From the NCBI GenBank assembly GCA_019686135.1, contig JADGHL010000030.1, positions 1 through 45,410 of the forward strand: 45,410 bases of DNA, in the 5' to 3' direction. Of the stretch, positions 7,788 to 16,729 are shown piece after piece. The first letter of the stretch is position 1; the number at the start of each line of letters is the position of its first letter. Source of the stretch: Myxococcaceae bacterium. Lineage in GTDB: Bacteria > Myxococcota > Myxococcia > Myxococcales > Myxococcaceae. A program made the translations under genes and the position numbers. The notes beneath the pieces were generated by a model. That model worked only from the letters and a program-made list of their open reading frames with translations, ran no database searches and was not told the DNA's origin.

Positions 7788-8729
7788 CTAGGCGACCAGC
7801 GGTTCCAGCATCCCCTGCAGATCCGGCAGCCGCAGGTCGACCTTTTCGACGTCGCGCCGGCGCGCCTGGATGATGACGAAGTTGGCGGGGTCGGACAAAA
7901 CGCGCGTCACCAGCTTGTGGTTGAGGGCGTGGCCGCTCTTGAAGACCTTGAGGTGGCCGATGACCGGGTGCCCGAACAGCGAGGTGTCGCCCAGCGCGTC
8001 CAGGAGCTTGTGACGCACGAACTCGTCCGGGAAGCGCAGCCCGTCCGGGTTCAGGATGGAGAAGTCGTCCACGACGATCGCGTTCTCCAACGAGCCGCCC
8101 CGCGCCAGCCCGGCCTTCTTCAGCATCTCCACGTCCCGGAGGAAACCGAAGGTCCGCGCCCGCGCGATCTCCCGCGAGAAGTTGCGGTCGCTGAACTCGA
8201 AGGTGATGGCCTGGTCCGAGATCAGCGGGTGCTTGAAGTCGATGGTGCAGTCGATCCGGAAGCGCGTCGCCGGCGAGAAGGTGGCCTCCTTGTCGCCGTC
8301 GGTCACCGTCACCTGCCGCTTGATGACGATGAAGCTCTTGGGCTCGGAGAGGACGCGGACGCCCGCGGTCTTCACCAGGTACGCGAACGGCGCCGCGCTG
8401 CCGTCCATGATCGGCACCTCGGGCCCGTCCACCTCCACCCGGACGTTGTCGATGCCCATCCCCGCCAACGCCGCCAGAAGGTGCTCGACGGTGCCGATCT
8501 TCACGCCGTCCCGCCCCAGCGTCGTCGCCAGCGAGGAGGTGTCCACGACGTGCTTCGCCAGCGCGGGGATCTCCACCTTCTGGGGAAGGTCCGTGCGTAC
8601 GAACACCACACCGTGGTTTGCGGGCGCAGGCAAAAGGGTCAGCTTCACCGGCGCGCCGGAGTGCAACCCCACGCCTTCGCAGGAGATCGGCTCCTTCAGG
8701 GTGCGTTGATTGAATGAGCTGTCGGCCAT
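7788..8729 (-). CDS. lpxC: UDP-3-O-acyl-N-acetylglucosamine deacetylase
   Basis: A 313-residue zinc amidase that removes the acetyl group from UDP-3-O-acyl-GlcNAc, the committed step of lipid A synthesis. Signature residues are all visible: Glu82-His83 in VEHLLAAL, His240 and Asp244 in EFVRHKLLDALGD, and His267 in SGHALNH. Length is typical of a stand-alone LpxC without a fused FabZ. The ATG at 8729 has a GGAGGGGG stretch about 12 bases ahead, and the open frame upstream does not resemble LpxC. It confirms a lipopolysaccharide-bearing outer membrane. A 353-bp non-coding leader lies upstream. Confidence 0.97.
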   Translation of the reverse strand: MADSSFNQRTLKEPISCEGVGLHSGAPVKLTLLPAPANHGVVFVRTDLPQKVEIPALAKHVVDTSSLATTLGRDGVKIGTVEHLLAALAGMGIDNVRVEVDGPEVPIMDGSAAPFAYLVKTAGVRVLSEPKSFIVIKRQVTVTDGDKEATFSPATRFRIDCTIDFKHPLISDQAITFEFSDRNFSREIARARTFGFLRDVEMLKKAGLARGGSLENAIVVDDFSILNPDGLRFPDEFVRHKLLDALGDTSLFGHPVIGHLKVFKSGHALNHKLVTRVLSDPANFVIIQARRRDVEKVDLRLPDLQGMLEPLVA

Positions 8730-9082
8730 TTCTGAAGTGCCCCCTCCGGGACGTGATGCGGCGCGTTGACCAGCAAGCGATGTGCCAGAAAGCTGGCGAT
8801 CCGCCTCGCGAAGAGTGGAATCGCAGGTCTCGCAACCGTTTGAATTTTCAAAGGAGTTTCTGGACGCGGAAACGAAAAACCTGGTCGCCGTGTCACAGCG
8901 TGCAGGTTGGGCCACTTGAAGTGCCCAAACCACGACACGCCTGTCTCACATCTTCGAGGCCCCCTCCGGGCGCGAGCGGTCCGAAACATCCAGCGCGCCG
9001 CTCGTGGCGCACTGCGGTCGGCGACTTAGCGCAGTCGTGCCTACACGCGCAAATCTTTTGAACCGTCGACCTGACCAACGAG
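8730..9082. other. 353-bp non-coding region upstream of lpxC
   Basis: No credible gene occupies this gap between lpxC and the 497-residue unknown protein, both transcribed leftward. Local AT content rises at 8835-8880 and 9045-9062, as expected for promoter DNA, but I could not settle on a consensus -35/-10 pair. The main structure is the nested inverted repeat at 8889-8939. Confidence 0.5.
8889..8939 (-). promoter_or_regulatory. Nested inverted repeat in the lpxC leader
   Basis: The core CACTT-G-AAGTG (8913-8923) is flanked by GGTTGGG (8905-8911) and its near complement CCCAAACC (8924-8931). Outside these lie CGTGTC (8889-8894) and GACACG (8934-8939). The result is a 51-bp nested dyad about 160 bp before the lpxC start. 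There is no T-run, so it is not an intrinsic terminator. It could be a protein operator or a folded leader RNA; the role is inferred. Confidence 0.45.
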
Positions 9083-10576
9083 TCACGACAACGCCGCCGT
9101 GCTCCGGCCGGTCCGGAAGCGCGCCAGGAGCGCCCGCGCCGCGGCCTGGTCGAACCGGACCGAGGACAGCTCGCGCCGGCGGCTGACCTGGGCGAAGTAG
9201 GTCTGCGCGACCTGCGAGAAGTGACGGAAGTCCTCGCCGAGCCGCTGGCGCTGCGCCTCGCCCGGGGGGATCCGTTCGGTCTCACCCACGAGCGCGGCGA
9301 AGCGATCGAAGGGCTCGTAGTCGCCGTAGCGGAGGAGCTGGTAGCTCACCGCGTGGAAGTACTGAAGGAAGGCCCGCACCGCGCTGAGCGCGTTCTCGCC
9401 CTGCGCGGGCGTCCCATGGAGAAAGACGCGGCCGGCGGCTTCGCACAGGCGGCTCAATGCCCAAAGGTCCAACCGCAGCCGTTCGCTCATCTCGCGCGTG
9501 GAGACGAGCTGTTCGAAGGTGGTGGCGCCCTCCAGCTCGGGCTTGAGCGCGCGGGCCAGCGCCACGATCTGCTTGCGGTACAGCTGGGTCAGCGCGACCG
9601 CCGCGTCCATGGTCGCGTTGGGCCCGGCGTCCATGTGCCCGAGATAGGTCTGATGGATCCGCGCGCTCTCGCGGATCATCTCCCGTGACGCCTTCAGCGC
9701 CGCCGCCTTGTGCCGCCTCAGCTCCGCGCGGGTCGCGAGATCCTCCTGAAGGTAGAGGGCCAATGAGGCGGCCTCGCTGCGCACGAGCGCCAGCACCACG
9801 CGCGAGCGCGGCGGCGGCGGCGACTCGCCGTCTCCCACGTAGGAGAGGTAGTGCAGAAGCCGGAACAGCCCGAGGAACGGCGTGGAGAACAACCGCCGCG
9901 TGGACTCGGGGAGCTCATGGAGCGATTCGAGGAGCCGCACGGACTTGATCCGGTCGTACTCGAGCCGGAACTCCAGCGGCCGGAACGGGCGGAAGTAGCG
10001 GTTGAGGACGATCTCCCGAAGCAGCAGCGAGCCCACGTCGTTGTAGAGCGCGAACCCGCACACCTCCAGCTTGAGCAGGTGGTCGATGACCGTCCGCAGC
10101 GCATCGAAGCTCTGCCGCAGCACGAACAGCGACTCCTGCGGCGTGTCCTGGTCCAGCTCCTCCTCCAGCAGCAGCCGCCGGGCGCGGTCGTCGGCGAGCG
10201 TGGACTCGATGTAGCGGCGGAACACCATCCGCTGGTCGGAGTCGGGATCGAGCAGCTGCCGGGCGGCCTTGATCGCAGCGTTGATGGCATCGCGCACGTC
10301 CACCAGCTCGTCGTGGAAGTCGCGCGTCACCACCGGCGGGGAGGCGGGATCGAACGGCAGGTTGTGGAGGTTGAAGTAGCGCTCCACGCCGCGCAGGAGC
10401 ATCTCGAACTCGAACAGAAGCTCCTCGCGGCCCTCCACCTGCACCGACCGGAGCCACCGCTCGCGCTCCATCAGAAAACCGGCGCGCGTGCTCTGCGAGT
10501 CCTTGATGAGCTCCGAGTAGAAGTCGCGCGCGCTCTTCGGCGCGGCGCGCCCGCCGGTCTCCGGATGCGCGCTCAA
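9083..10576 (-). CDS. Unknown helix-rich cytoplasmic protein coupled to ruvB
   Basis: A 497-residue protein that I do not recognise. It has no signal peptide or membrane helix and looks predominantly alpha-helical. Charged and leucine-rich stretches include [20 protein letters not shown] (about 69-88) and a long Arg/Glu-rich central part. Its TTG start overlaps the ruvB stop as TTGA, so translation is likely coupled to ruvB; the next in-frame ATG would remove about 35 residues. Codon usage matches its neighbours. Position suggests co-expression with Holliday-junction resolution, but nothing in the sequence shows a DNA-related motif. Confidence 0.7.
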   Translation of the reverse strand: MSAHPETGGRAAPKSARDFYSELIKDSQSTRAGFLMERERWLRSVQVEGREELLFEFEMLLRGVERYFNLHNLPFDPASPPVVTRDFHDELVDVRDAINAAIKAARQLLDPDSDQRMVFRRYIESTLADDRARRLLLEEELDQDTPQESLFVLRQSFDALRTVIDHLLKLEVCGFALYNDVGSLLLREIVLNRYFRPFRPLEFRLEYDRIKSVRLLESLHELPESTRRLFSTPFLGLFRLLHYLSYVGDGESPPPPRSRVVLALVRSEAASLALYLQEDLATRAELRRHKAAALKASREMIRESARIHQTYLGHMDAGPNATMDAAVALTQLYRKQIVALARALKPELEGATTFEQLVSTREMSERLRLDLWALSRLCEAAGRVFLHGTPAQGENALSAVRAFLQYFHAVSYQLLRYGDYEPFDRFAALVGETERIPPGEAQRQRLGEDFRHFSQVAQTYFAQVSRRRELSSVRFDQAAARALLARFRTGRSTAALS

Positions 10577-11598
10577 AACAGCGCCCCCTGCGGCCCCTGG
10601 GGCACCGCCTTGCCGAAGTACTCGTACGCGCGGTGGGTGACCACCCGCCCGCGCGGCGTCCGGTTCAGCAGCCCCTCGCGGAGGAGGAACGGCTCGTAGA
10701 CGTCCTCCAGCGTGTCGCGCTGTTCGCCCACCGCCGCCGCGATGGTCTCCACGCCCACCGGGCCGCCGCCGAACTTCTCCAGGATGGTGAGGAGGATCTT
10801 GCGATCCATCGGATCCAGCCCGCCCCGGTCCACGCCGAGCCGGCTGAGCGAGCGGTCCGCCACCTCGCGGGTGATGCGCCCGTCGCCTTCGACCTCGGCG
10901 AAGTCGCGCACCCGGCGCAACAGCCGGTTGGCGATCCGCGGCGTCCCGCGGCTGCGCCGCGCCATCTCCTCGGCGCCGGAGGGTTCGAGCCGCACGCCGA
11001 GGATCTTCGCCGACCGCGCGAGGATCTGCTCGAGGTACTTCGGCTCGTAGTAGTCGAGCCGCTCCTGGATCTGGAACCGGTCGCGCAGGGGCGAGGTGAG
11101 CAGCCCGGTGCGGGTGGTGGCGCCCATCAGGGTGAAGCGAGGCAGGTCGATCTTCATCGCCCGCGCCGCCGGCCCGGTGTCGATGGTGACGTCCAGCCGG
11201 AAGTCCTCCATCGCCGGGTAGAGGTACTCCTCCACCACCGGGTTGAGCCGGTGGATCTCGTCGATGAAGAGGATGTCACGGGGGGCGAGGTTGGTGAGCA
11301 GCCCCGCGAGATCGCCCTTGCGTTCGATCGCCGGGCCGGAGGTTACGTGCAGCCCCACGCCCAGCTCCGCGGCGATGATGTGCGCCAGCGAGGTCTTCCC
11401 CAGCCCGGGAGGTCCGGAGAACAGGCAGTGATCGAGCGCCTCCTTGCGCTTCTTCACCGCCTTCACGAACACCTTGAGCTTCTCCACCACCTCAGTCTGG
11501 CCGACGTACTCGTCGAAGGAGCGCGGCCGCAGCGAGGCCTCCACCCGGAGGTCGTCGTCCGCCCGCTGCGGCGAGAGGGTGTCTGCGTCACGCGCCAT
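10573..11598 (-). CDS. ruvB: Holliday junction branch-migration ATPase RuvB
   Basis: A 341-residue AAA+ motor that, with RuvA, drives branch migration of Holliday junctions. Walker A GPPGLGKT is at residues 62-69, Walker B FIDEIH near 111-116, and sensor 1 in LMGATTRTG with an LRDRF arginine finger. The C-terminal winged helix carries [15 protein letters not shown] and ends with the usual tail [10 protein letters not shown]. The ATG at 11598 fits the family N terminus. Unlike the common ruvCAB layout, it lies about 3 kb from ruvA, separated by three genes on the other strand. Confidence 0.98.
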   Translation of the reverse strand: MARDADTLSPQRADDDLRVEASLRPRSFDEYVGQTEVVEKLKVFVKAVKKRKEALDHCLFSGPPGLGKTSLAHIIAAELGVGLHVTSGPAIERKGDLAGLLTNLAPRDILFIDEIHRLNPVVEEYLYPAMEDFRLDVTIDTGPAARAMKIDLPRFTLMGATTRTGLLTSPLRDRFQIQERLDYYEPKYLEQILARSAKILGVRLEPSGAEEMARRSRGTPRIANRLLRRVRDFAEVEGDGRITREVADRSLSRLGVDRGGLDPMDRKILLTILEKFGGGPVGVETIAAAVGEQRDTLEDVYEPFLLREGLLNRTPRGRVVTHRAYEYFGKAVPQGPQGALF

Positions 11599-11652
11599 GA
11601 GCGCGGTCAACGTACCAGATGGGCAGCATCCTGCACGCCCGTTCCCGTCACG

Positions 11653-11682
11653 TTGTGCGCCGCGGATGGGCGCTGCTAAGAG
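11653..11682 (+). promoter_or_regulatory. Putative promoter for the dehydrogenase cassette
   Basis: TTGTGC at 11653-11658 is followed after 17-18 bases by CTAAGA/TAAGAG at 11676-11682, about 37 bases before the GTG start at 11719. The spacing suits a housekeeping sigma factor, and the -35 keeps the TTG core. The -10 is a weak match to TATAAT. Confidence 0.35.
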
Positions 11683-11718
11683 CCCCGGTGCCGAACGGAC
11701 GGAAGGGAGCGAATAGAG

Positions 11719-12960
11719 GTGAAGGGCCTCGTCTTCGATCTGTCGATTCCGAAGTACGTCATGGCGAAGGCCGTCGGGAAGCAGTTCCCGAAGATCCACT
11801 ACGGGCGCATCTCGTCGCTGCGCCTGGGACGGGACATCGCCGCACCGAAGCTGCCCGGCCCCGAGTGGGTGCGCCTGCGCACGCGGATGGCGGGGTTCTG
11901 CGGCAGCGACCTGGCCACGCTCTTCTTCAAGTTCTCCCCCGCGCTGCAGCCGTTCAACTCGTTCCCGGCGGTGCTGGGGCACGAGATCCTCGCGGACATC
12001 GTCGAGGTGGGTCCGAAGGTCCGAGGGCTGGAGCCCGGGCAACGGGTGGCGGTCAACCCGCTTCTGCCCTGCCGGCTGCGGGAGATCTCCCCGCCGTGCA
12101 TCCCCTGCGAGCGCGGGAACGAGGCCGGCTGCGAACGCACCGCGGAGGGCTGCTTCGCCCCGGGGTCGATGATCGGCTTCTGCCGCGAGCTGCCGGGCGG
12201 GATGGGCGAGGAGCTGGTCGCGCACGCCTCGCAGCTCTTCCCGCTGCCGGACGCGGTGAAGGACGAGGCCGGCGTGCTGATGGAGCCGTTGGCGGTCAGC
12301 GTCCACGCGGTGCTCAAGAACGCGCCCGAGAAGCACGAGCGGGTGCTGATCATCGGCGGCGGGCCGGTGGCGTTCGCGACGCTGTGGGCGCTCCGGGCGC
12401 TGGGGCACGCGCAGCACGTCACGCTGATGAGCTTCGACGCGTACCAACTGGAGCTCGCCCGGAAGATGGGCGCGGACGACACGCTCCGGGTGACGAAGGA
12501 CGACGAGGAGGCGGCGGAGATCGCCCGGCGCACCGGCGGGCGGATGTACCGGCCGATCATCGGCCCGCCCACGATCACCGGCGGCTACGACGTCATCTAC
12601 GAGTGCGTGGGCTCGCGCGACTCCTTCCAGGACGCGGTGCGGTACACGCGCAGCGGCGGGCGGATCGTCCTCATCGGCGCAGCGGGGATCCTCCACCAGG
12701 TCGACCTGACCATGGTGTGGCGCAACGAGCTGACGATCGCCGGCTCCTACGTCTACGGCCCGGAGCTCTTCCGCGGTCAGCGGATGCACACCTTCGAGGT
12801 GGTGCGCACGCTTCTGGCCGAAGGCGCCGGGCCGGACGCTGCCCAGCTGTGCACGCACACGTTCCCGCTCGAGCAGTACCAGCAGGCGATCGAAGCGAAC
12901 CTTTTCCGTGGGCGGTACAAGTCGGTCAAGACCGCGTTCGACTTCCGGAGGCCCTCATGA
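11719..12960 (+). CDS. Zinc-dependent medium-chain dehydrogenase
   Basis: A 413-residue MDR-family alcohol/polyol dehydrogenase. Catalytic zinc ligands fit Cys61 (FCGSD), His88-Glu89 (GHEI) and Glu189 (MEPLAV). A cysteine cluster at 118, 127, 130, 138 and 145 resembles a structural zinc lobe, somewhat rearranged from the usual pattern. The Rossmann nucleotide site is [15 protein letters not shown]. It should oxidise an alcohol or reduce an aldehyde with NAD(P); the substrate is unknown. The start is GTG at 11719. Its stop overlaps the next gene's ATG by four bases (ATGA), so it is coupled to the metallo-hydrolase-fold gene. Confidence 0.9.
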   Translation: MKGLVFDLSIPKYVMAKAVGKQFPKIHYGRISSLRLGRDIAAPKLPGPEWVRLRTRMAGFCGSDLATLFFKFSPALQPFNSFPAVLGHEILADIVEVGPKVRGLEPGQRVAVNPLLPCRLREISPPCIPCERGNEAGCERTAEGCFAPGSMIGFCRELPGGMGEELVAHASQLFPLPDAVKDEAGVLMEPLAVSVHAVLKNAPEKHERVLIIGGGPVAFATLWALRALGHAQHVTLMSFDAYQLELARKMGADDTLRVTKDDEEAAEIARRTGGRMYRPIIGPPTITGGYDVIYECVGSRDSFQDAVRYTRSGGRIVLIGAAGILHQVDLTMVWRNELTIAGSYVYGPELFRGQRMHTFEVVRTLLAEGAGPDAAQLCTHTFPLEQYQQAIEANLFRGRYKSVKTAFDFRRPS

Positions 12961-14036
12961 GCACGCACCCGTTCCGCACCTTCCCCGAGCTGGACGCCGC
13001 CTCCGCGGATCCGCACGCCGCTTCGAAGCTCCGCAAGCTGCGCCGGGCGGGCGAACAGGTGCGGGAGAAGATCCTCTCCGAGGGGACGGCGGAGGCGGTG
13101 GCCACCTGCCCGCTCATCACGCTCCCCTACCCCACCGCGTTCGCCTTCTCCGGCGCGGCGCGCTCGCCGGCGCCGTACATCATGATGACCAACCGGATGA
13201 CCGTGGTGCAGTTCCGCCACGAGGGCGCCTTGAAGACGCTGCTGTTCAACCCCACCGACTACGAGCGCGGCGTCCACGGGCCGTTCTATTGGAACCTGCG
13301 GCAGAAGTACGGCGCGTTCCTCTCCGAGAAGGTCCTGTCCCACCGCCACGGCACGGTGCAGTCCCACCTCGCCCAGCTCGGCCTGCGCCCGGATGACGTC
13401 GACTACATCGCGTTCGATCACCTCCATTTGCAGGACGTGCGCGGGTGGCTCGGCGGCGAGGGCGCCACGGCCTACTTCCCGCGCGCGAAGCTCCTCGTGA
13501 TGCGCCGCGAGTGGGAGCTGGTGAAGGACCTCCACCCGATGCAGTACCCCTGGTTCGTCCCCCACGGCACCGACGGCGTGCCGGAGGACCGCGTGGTGCT
13601 TCTGGACGAGAGCATCTGGCTGGGCCCGGGCGTGGCGATCCTCAGCACCCCGGGGCACACCCAGGGGAACATGTCGCTGGCGGTCAACACCGATCGCGGG
13701 CTGTTCGTGGTCAGCGAGAACGCCGTCGCCACCGAGTGCTTCACGCCGCTGTCCTCCGGCATCCCGGGGATCAAAGCCGCGGCGGATCACCTGGGCGCCG
13801 AGGTCATCCTCAACGGGAACACGCGCGAGAACTCGCTCGACCAGTACTCGTCCATGGTGCTGGAGAAGACGGTCGCCGGGCCTTCGAAGATCGACCCCTC
13901 CTTCGTGAACTTCTTCCCCTCATCGGAGCTCACCGCGTCGATCTACGCGCCGGGACTGTCGCCGACCTTCTCGCACGGAGAAATCAGCCAGGGCACCGTG
14001 CGCCGCGGAAGCGCGCACGCCCCCCGCGCCGCGTGA
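12957..14036 (+). CDS. Metallo-beta-lactamase-fold protein with an atypical metal site
   Basis: A 359-residue protein with the MBL fold at about residues 85-330. The usual HxHxDH motif is altered to HLHLQD (His155, His157, then Gln159-Asp160). His234 is kept in STPGHTQGNMSL. The bridging Asp is replaced by Glu254 (VVSENAVA), and the last His loop reads LNGNTREN with no His. Either it binds metal with a changed ligand set or it is a non-classical hydrolase. The first 70 residues are a helical extension. It is coupled by ATGA to the dehydrogenase and followed by a hotdog protein, suggesting one small pathway. Substrate is unknown. Confidence 0.8.
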   Translation: MSTHPFRTFPELDAASADPHAASKLRKLRRAGEQVREKILSEGTAEAVATCPLITLPYPTAFAFSGAARSPAPYIMMTNRMTVVQFRHEGALKTLLFNPTDYERGVHGPFYWNLRQKYGAFLSEKVLSHRHGTVQSHLAQLGLRPDDVDYIAFDHLHLQDVRGWLGGEGATAYFPRAKLLVMRREWELVKDLHPMQYPWFVPHGTDGVPEDRVVLLDESIWLGPGVAILSTPGHTQGNMSLAVNTDRGLFVVSENAVATECFTPLSSGIPGIKAAADHLGAEVILNGNTRENSLDQYSSMVLEKTVAGPSKIDPSFVNFFPSSELTASIYAPGLSPTFSHGEISQGTVRRGSAHAPRAA

Positions 14037-14103
14037 CGCGCGGTCGAAGTCGCTTGCCTGGTGGGCCCGGAGGGGCCGAACTTCACCGAACGAGGCACGG
14101 ACG

Positions 14104-14622
14104 ATGAGCACAATGGAGGCAGTGCTGGACGGCGCGGAGAAGCTTTTGGGCGGCGTGAAGCTGAAGGAGACGGCGATCGTCCGGGCGATGGGGCTCACGC
14201 AGATCCCGCTCCTCTTCTTCGTGGGGCCGCGGGTGCTCCGCGTCGACGACGAGGGCTGCGAGATCGTCATCCCTTTGCGCTACCGGACACGGAACCACCT
14301 CGGGTCGATGTACTTCGGCGTGCTGGCCGCGGGGGCCGACCTCGCCGGCGGGCTCAACGCCGCGTTCCTCATCCGCGAGAAGCACCGCAAGGTGTCGCTC
14401 GTCTTCAAGGACTTCAAGGCGGAGTTCCTCAAGCGCGCGGACGGGGACGTGCACTTCGTCTGCCACGACGGAAAGAAGATCCGCGAGACCGTCGAACGGG
14501 CAGACGCCACCGGCGAGCGGTTCACCATCCCGGTGGAGATCGTCGCCACCGTCCCTTCGAAGTACGGCGACGAACCGGTGGCGCGGTTCACGCTCGGGCT
14601 GTCGCTCAAGCGGAAGGGCTGA
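14104..14622 (+). CDS. DUF4442 hotdog-fold thioesterase-like protein
   Basis: A 172-residue protein matching the DUF4442/PaaI-like hotdog group. A helix-rich N terminus is followed by RVLRVDDEGCEIVIPLRYRTRNHLGSMYFG-type strands, where the Asn-His pair and the SMYFGVLAAGADLAGG helix sit at the expected acyl-CoA pocket, then strands with HFVCHDGK and a final FTLGLSLKRKG. Family members hydrolyse acyl-CoA thioesters or only bind them. It lies 67 bases after the metallo-hydrolase-fold gene on the same strand, probably in one transcript. An acyl-CoA or aldehyde substrate shared by the three proteins is possible but is inference. Confidence 0.8.
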   Translation: MSTMEAVLDGAEKLLGGVKLKETAIVRAMGLTQIPLLFFVGPRVLRVDDEGCEIVIPLRYRTRNHLGSMYFGVLAAGADLAGGLNAAFLIREKHRKVSLVFKDFKAEFLKRADGDVHFVCHDGKKIRETVERADATGERFTIPVEIVATVPSKYGDEPVARFTLGLSLKRKG

Positions 14623-14631
14623 GGCGGGTCC

Positions 14632-15246
14632 TCAGCGCTGGCGCAGCTCCTTGAGCGCCTCGCGGAACAGCTCCTCGAACGAGGCCGCCGGCCCCAAGCG
14701 CTCCGCTGCGGCGTCGGCGGCGCGCTCGGCCTGCGGCGGCTTGTAGCCGAGGTTCACCAGCGCGGAGACGAGGTCGTCGCGAAGCGGCGAAGCGCCGGCA
14801 ATCGTGCCCGCGGCGGCTTCGGGGGCGCCGCCCTCCAACGCGAGCAGCTTCACCTTGTCCTTGAGCTCCAGCACCAGGCGCTCGGCGGTCTTTCTGCCCA
14901 CCCCGCGGATCTTCGTGAGCCGCCCCACTTCGCCCTTCGCCAGGACCTGCACCAGCGTCTCCGCCTCCAGCCCGCTCATCACGTTGAGCGCCAGCTTCGG
15001 GCCGACCTGGGAGACGGAGGTCAACAGGAGGAACAGCTCCTCCTCCAGCTTCGTGCCGAAGCCGTAGAGGTCGAGTGAATCCTCGCGCACCACCGTGCGG
15101 ATGCGGAGCTTCACCGGTTCGCCCTCTTCCGGCAGCCGAGCCAGCGCCAGAAGGGACATCAGCACTCGGTACCCGACGCCGTTCACGTCGATGACGACGT
15201 CGTTGGCGTTCTTCTCGCCCACCAGCCCGCGCAAGGAAGCGATCAC
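14632..15246 (-). CDS. ruvA: Holliday junction DNA-binding protein RuvA
   Basis: A 204-residue subunit that forms the tetramer holding the four-way junction and loading RuvB. Domain I is the OB fold at about 1-63 (MIASLRGLVGEK... REDSLDLYGF). Domain II has the helix-hairpin-helix motifs LLTSVSQVGPKLALNVMS and LTKIRGVGRKTAERLVLEL. Domain III, the RuvB-binding part, is at about 155-204. The GTG start overlaps the ruvC stop as GTGA. The 3' end is nine bases from the convergent hotdog gene, where ruvB would sit in the common gene order. Confidence 0.97.
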   Translation of the reverse strand: MIASLRGLVGEKNANDVVIDVNGVGYRVLMSLLALARLPEEGEPVKLRIRTVVREDSLDLYGFGTKLEEELFLLLTSVSQVGPKLALNVMSGLEAETLVQVLAKGEVGRLTKIRGVGRKTAERLVLELKDKVKLLALEGGAPEAAAGTIAGASPLRDDLVSALVNLGYKPPQAERAADAAAERLGPAASFEELFREALKELRQR

Positions 15247-15851
15247 TTCCCGCTCCCGGTTCTCGCCAGCTTCGAAGCCACGGCCGCGCGCGGCGCCTCG
15301 TAGGCCGGGCGGAGCCGATCCGCGAGCGAAGCGAACGGGCGCGCCGCGGACGCGGCGCCCCGCTTCGTCGTCGGCACGGCGGCCGCGCGCGCGTGGTTCA
15401 AGTGGCAGATCGCTACCGCCAATGCGTCGCTCGCGTCCGCGCGTTCGAGCTCCGGCAACGTCAGGAACGTCCTCACCATCCTCGCCACCGCGTTCTTGTC
15501 CGACGCACCGTTGGCGCCCACCGCCTTCTTCACCTTCGCGGGCGGGTACTCGTGCACCGGGAGCGCGCGCTGCGCGGCCACCAGGAGCGCCACGCCGCGC
15601 GCGTGCCCGAGGATGAGCGCGCTCCGGGCGTTCTTGAAGGTGAACACGCCTTCCACCGCCACCGCGTCGGGCCTGAAGGTGTCCATGGCCACGGTCAACC
15701 CGCGGTACAGGGCATCGAGCCGCTGCTCCAGCGGCGCCGCCCCATCGAGGCGGATCACGCCGTGGCCCACGTGCCGAAGGCGCGCGCCGATCTGATCGAC
15801 CACGCCGAAACCGGTGAAACGACTGCCAGGGTCAATCCCCAGGACGCGCAA
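15243..15851 (-). CDS. ruvC: Holliday junction resolvase RuvC
   Basis: A 202-residue endonuclease that cuts Holliday junctions after RuvAB branch migration. The four catalytic acids are in place: Asp7 (GIDPGS), Glu67 (VEGVF), Asp139 and Asp142 (ADASDALAVA). The segment YPPAKVKKAVGANGASDK is the family DNA-binding loop. The tail after residue 155 is longer and more basic than in E. coli RuvC (173 residues) and looks disordered. The start is TTG at 15851, with GGGGAG six bases ahead. Stop and start overlap with ruvA. Confidence 0.96.
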   Translation of the reverse strand: MRVLGIDPGSRFTGFGVVDQIGARLRHVGHGVIRLDGAAPLEQRLDALYRGLTVAMDTFRPDAVAVEGVFTFKNARSALILGHARGVALLVAAQRALPVHEYPPAKVKKAVGANGASDKNAVARMVRTFLTLPELERADASDALAVAICHLNHARAAAVPTTKRGAASAARPFASLADRLRPAYEAPRAAVASKLARTGSGK

Positions 15852-15944
15852 CGGCGACTCCCCTCCGGATCCCGGACCCGGAACAGGTGTTCACACCTTG
15901 TACCGCGCCCCGCGGGGGCTGTCGATTTTCGAGGCCCGAACGGC

Positions 15945-16697
15945 TCAGCCGGACAGCTCGTCCATCAGCGCCTCGTCCATCTCGAAGTTGGCGTGGACGT
16001 GCTGCACGTCGTCGTTCTCCTCCAGCGCCTCCAGAAGCCGCAGGAGCTGCTTCGCCTTCTCGCGGTCGTCCACGCGCACCGTGGTCGTCGGCAGGTGGGT
16101 CCACCGCTGCTCGCCGAGCGGCAACCCCGCCTGCTCCAGCGCCAGGGCGACGGCGTGGAGGTCGGCGGGCGCGGTGCGCACCTCGAAGCCTTCCGCGCCG
16201 AGCGCGATGACGTCCTCGGCGCCGGCGTCGATCGCCTTCTCCATCACCTCCTCCTCGGAGGGGCCGGGCTTCACCGCGATGCTGCCCTTCTTCTCGAAGA
16301 GGAAGCTCACCGCGCCCACCGCCGCCAGGTTGCCGCCGAAGCGCTGGAGCGCGTTGCGGACGTCGTTGGCGGAGCGGTTCCGGTTGTCGGTGAGGCACTC
16401 GACGATGAGCGCCACCCCGCCGGGCCCATAGCCCTCGTAGACGACCTCCTCGTAGTGAACGCCCTCGAGCTCGCCGGTGCCCTTCTGGATGGCCCGGGCG
16501 ATGTTGTCGGTGGGCATGTTCGCCTGCCGCGCGGCCGAGATGGCCAGCCGAAGGCGCGGGTTGTGCTGCGGATCCCCGCCGCCCAGGCGCGCGGCGACGG
16601 TGAGCTCCTTGATCAGCTTGCTGTAGAGCCTGCCCTTCTGGACGCCCTGAACCGCCTTGGCACGCTTGAGCTTGCTCCAACGGTTGTGGCCGGACAT
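15945..16697 (-). CDS. yebC: YebC/PmpR family regulator
   Basis: A 250-residue protein of the YebC/TACO1 family. It starts MSGHNRWSKLK and carries the signature NPRLRLAISAARQANMPTDNI and the long acidic EGYGPGGVALIVECLTDN segment. Members act as transcriptional regulators (PmpR) or, as shown for several, as translation factors that help ribosomes through proline stretches. The gene lies 93 bases upstream of ruvC on the same strand, the common yebC-ruvC arrangement. It lacks a membrane segment and should be cytoplasmic. The ATG at 16697 is the family's standard start. Confidence 0.95.
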   Translation of the reverse strand: MSGHNRWSKLKRAKAVQGVQKGRLYSKLIKELTVAARLGGGDPQHNPRLRLAISAARQANMPTDNIARAIQKGTGELEGVHYEEVVYEGYGPGGVALIVECLTDNRNRSANDVRNALQRFGGNLAAVGAVSFLFEKKGSIAVKPGPSEEEVMEKAIDAGAEDVIALGAEGFEVRTAPADLHAVALALEQAGLPLGEQRWTHLPTTTVRVDDREKAKQLLRLLEALEENDDVQHVHANFEMDEALMDELSG

Positions 16698-16729
16698 GCC
16701 CCTCCCGTAGCCCGGCACAGCGCTGCTGG

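Noticed and set aside
5856-8717. Plus-strand open frame of 953 codons
   Set aside because: Antisense to the DUF4388, DsbA-like and lpxC genes; no domain and abnormal composition.
8889-8939. Nested dyad as an intrinsic terminator
   Set aside because: No T-run follows on either strand.
11719-14622. The ruv-locus cassette as a mobile element
   Set aside because: No transposase, integrase, terminal inverted repeats or target duplications are visible, and base composition matches the neighbours.
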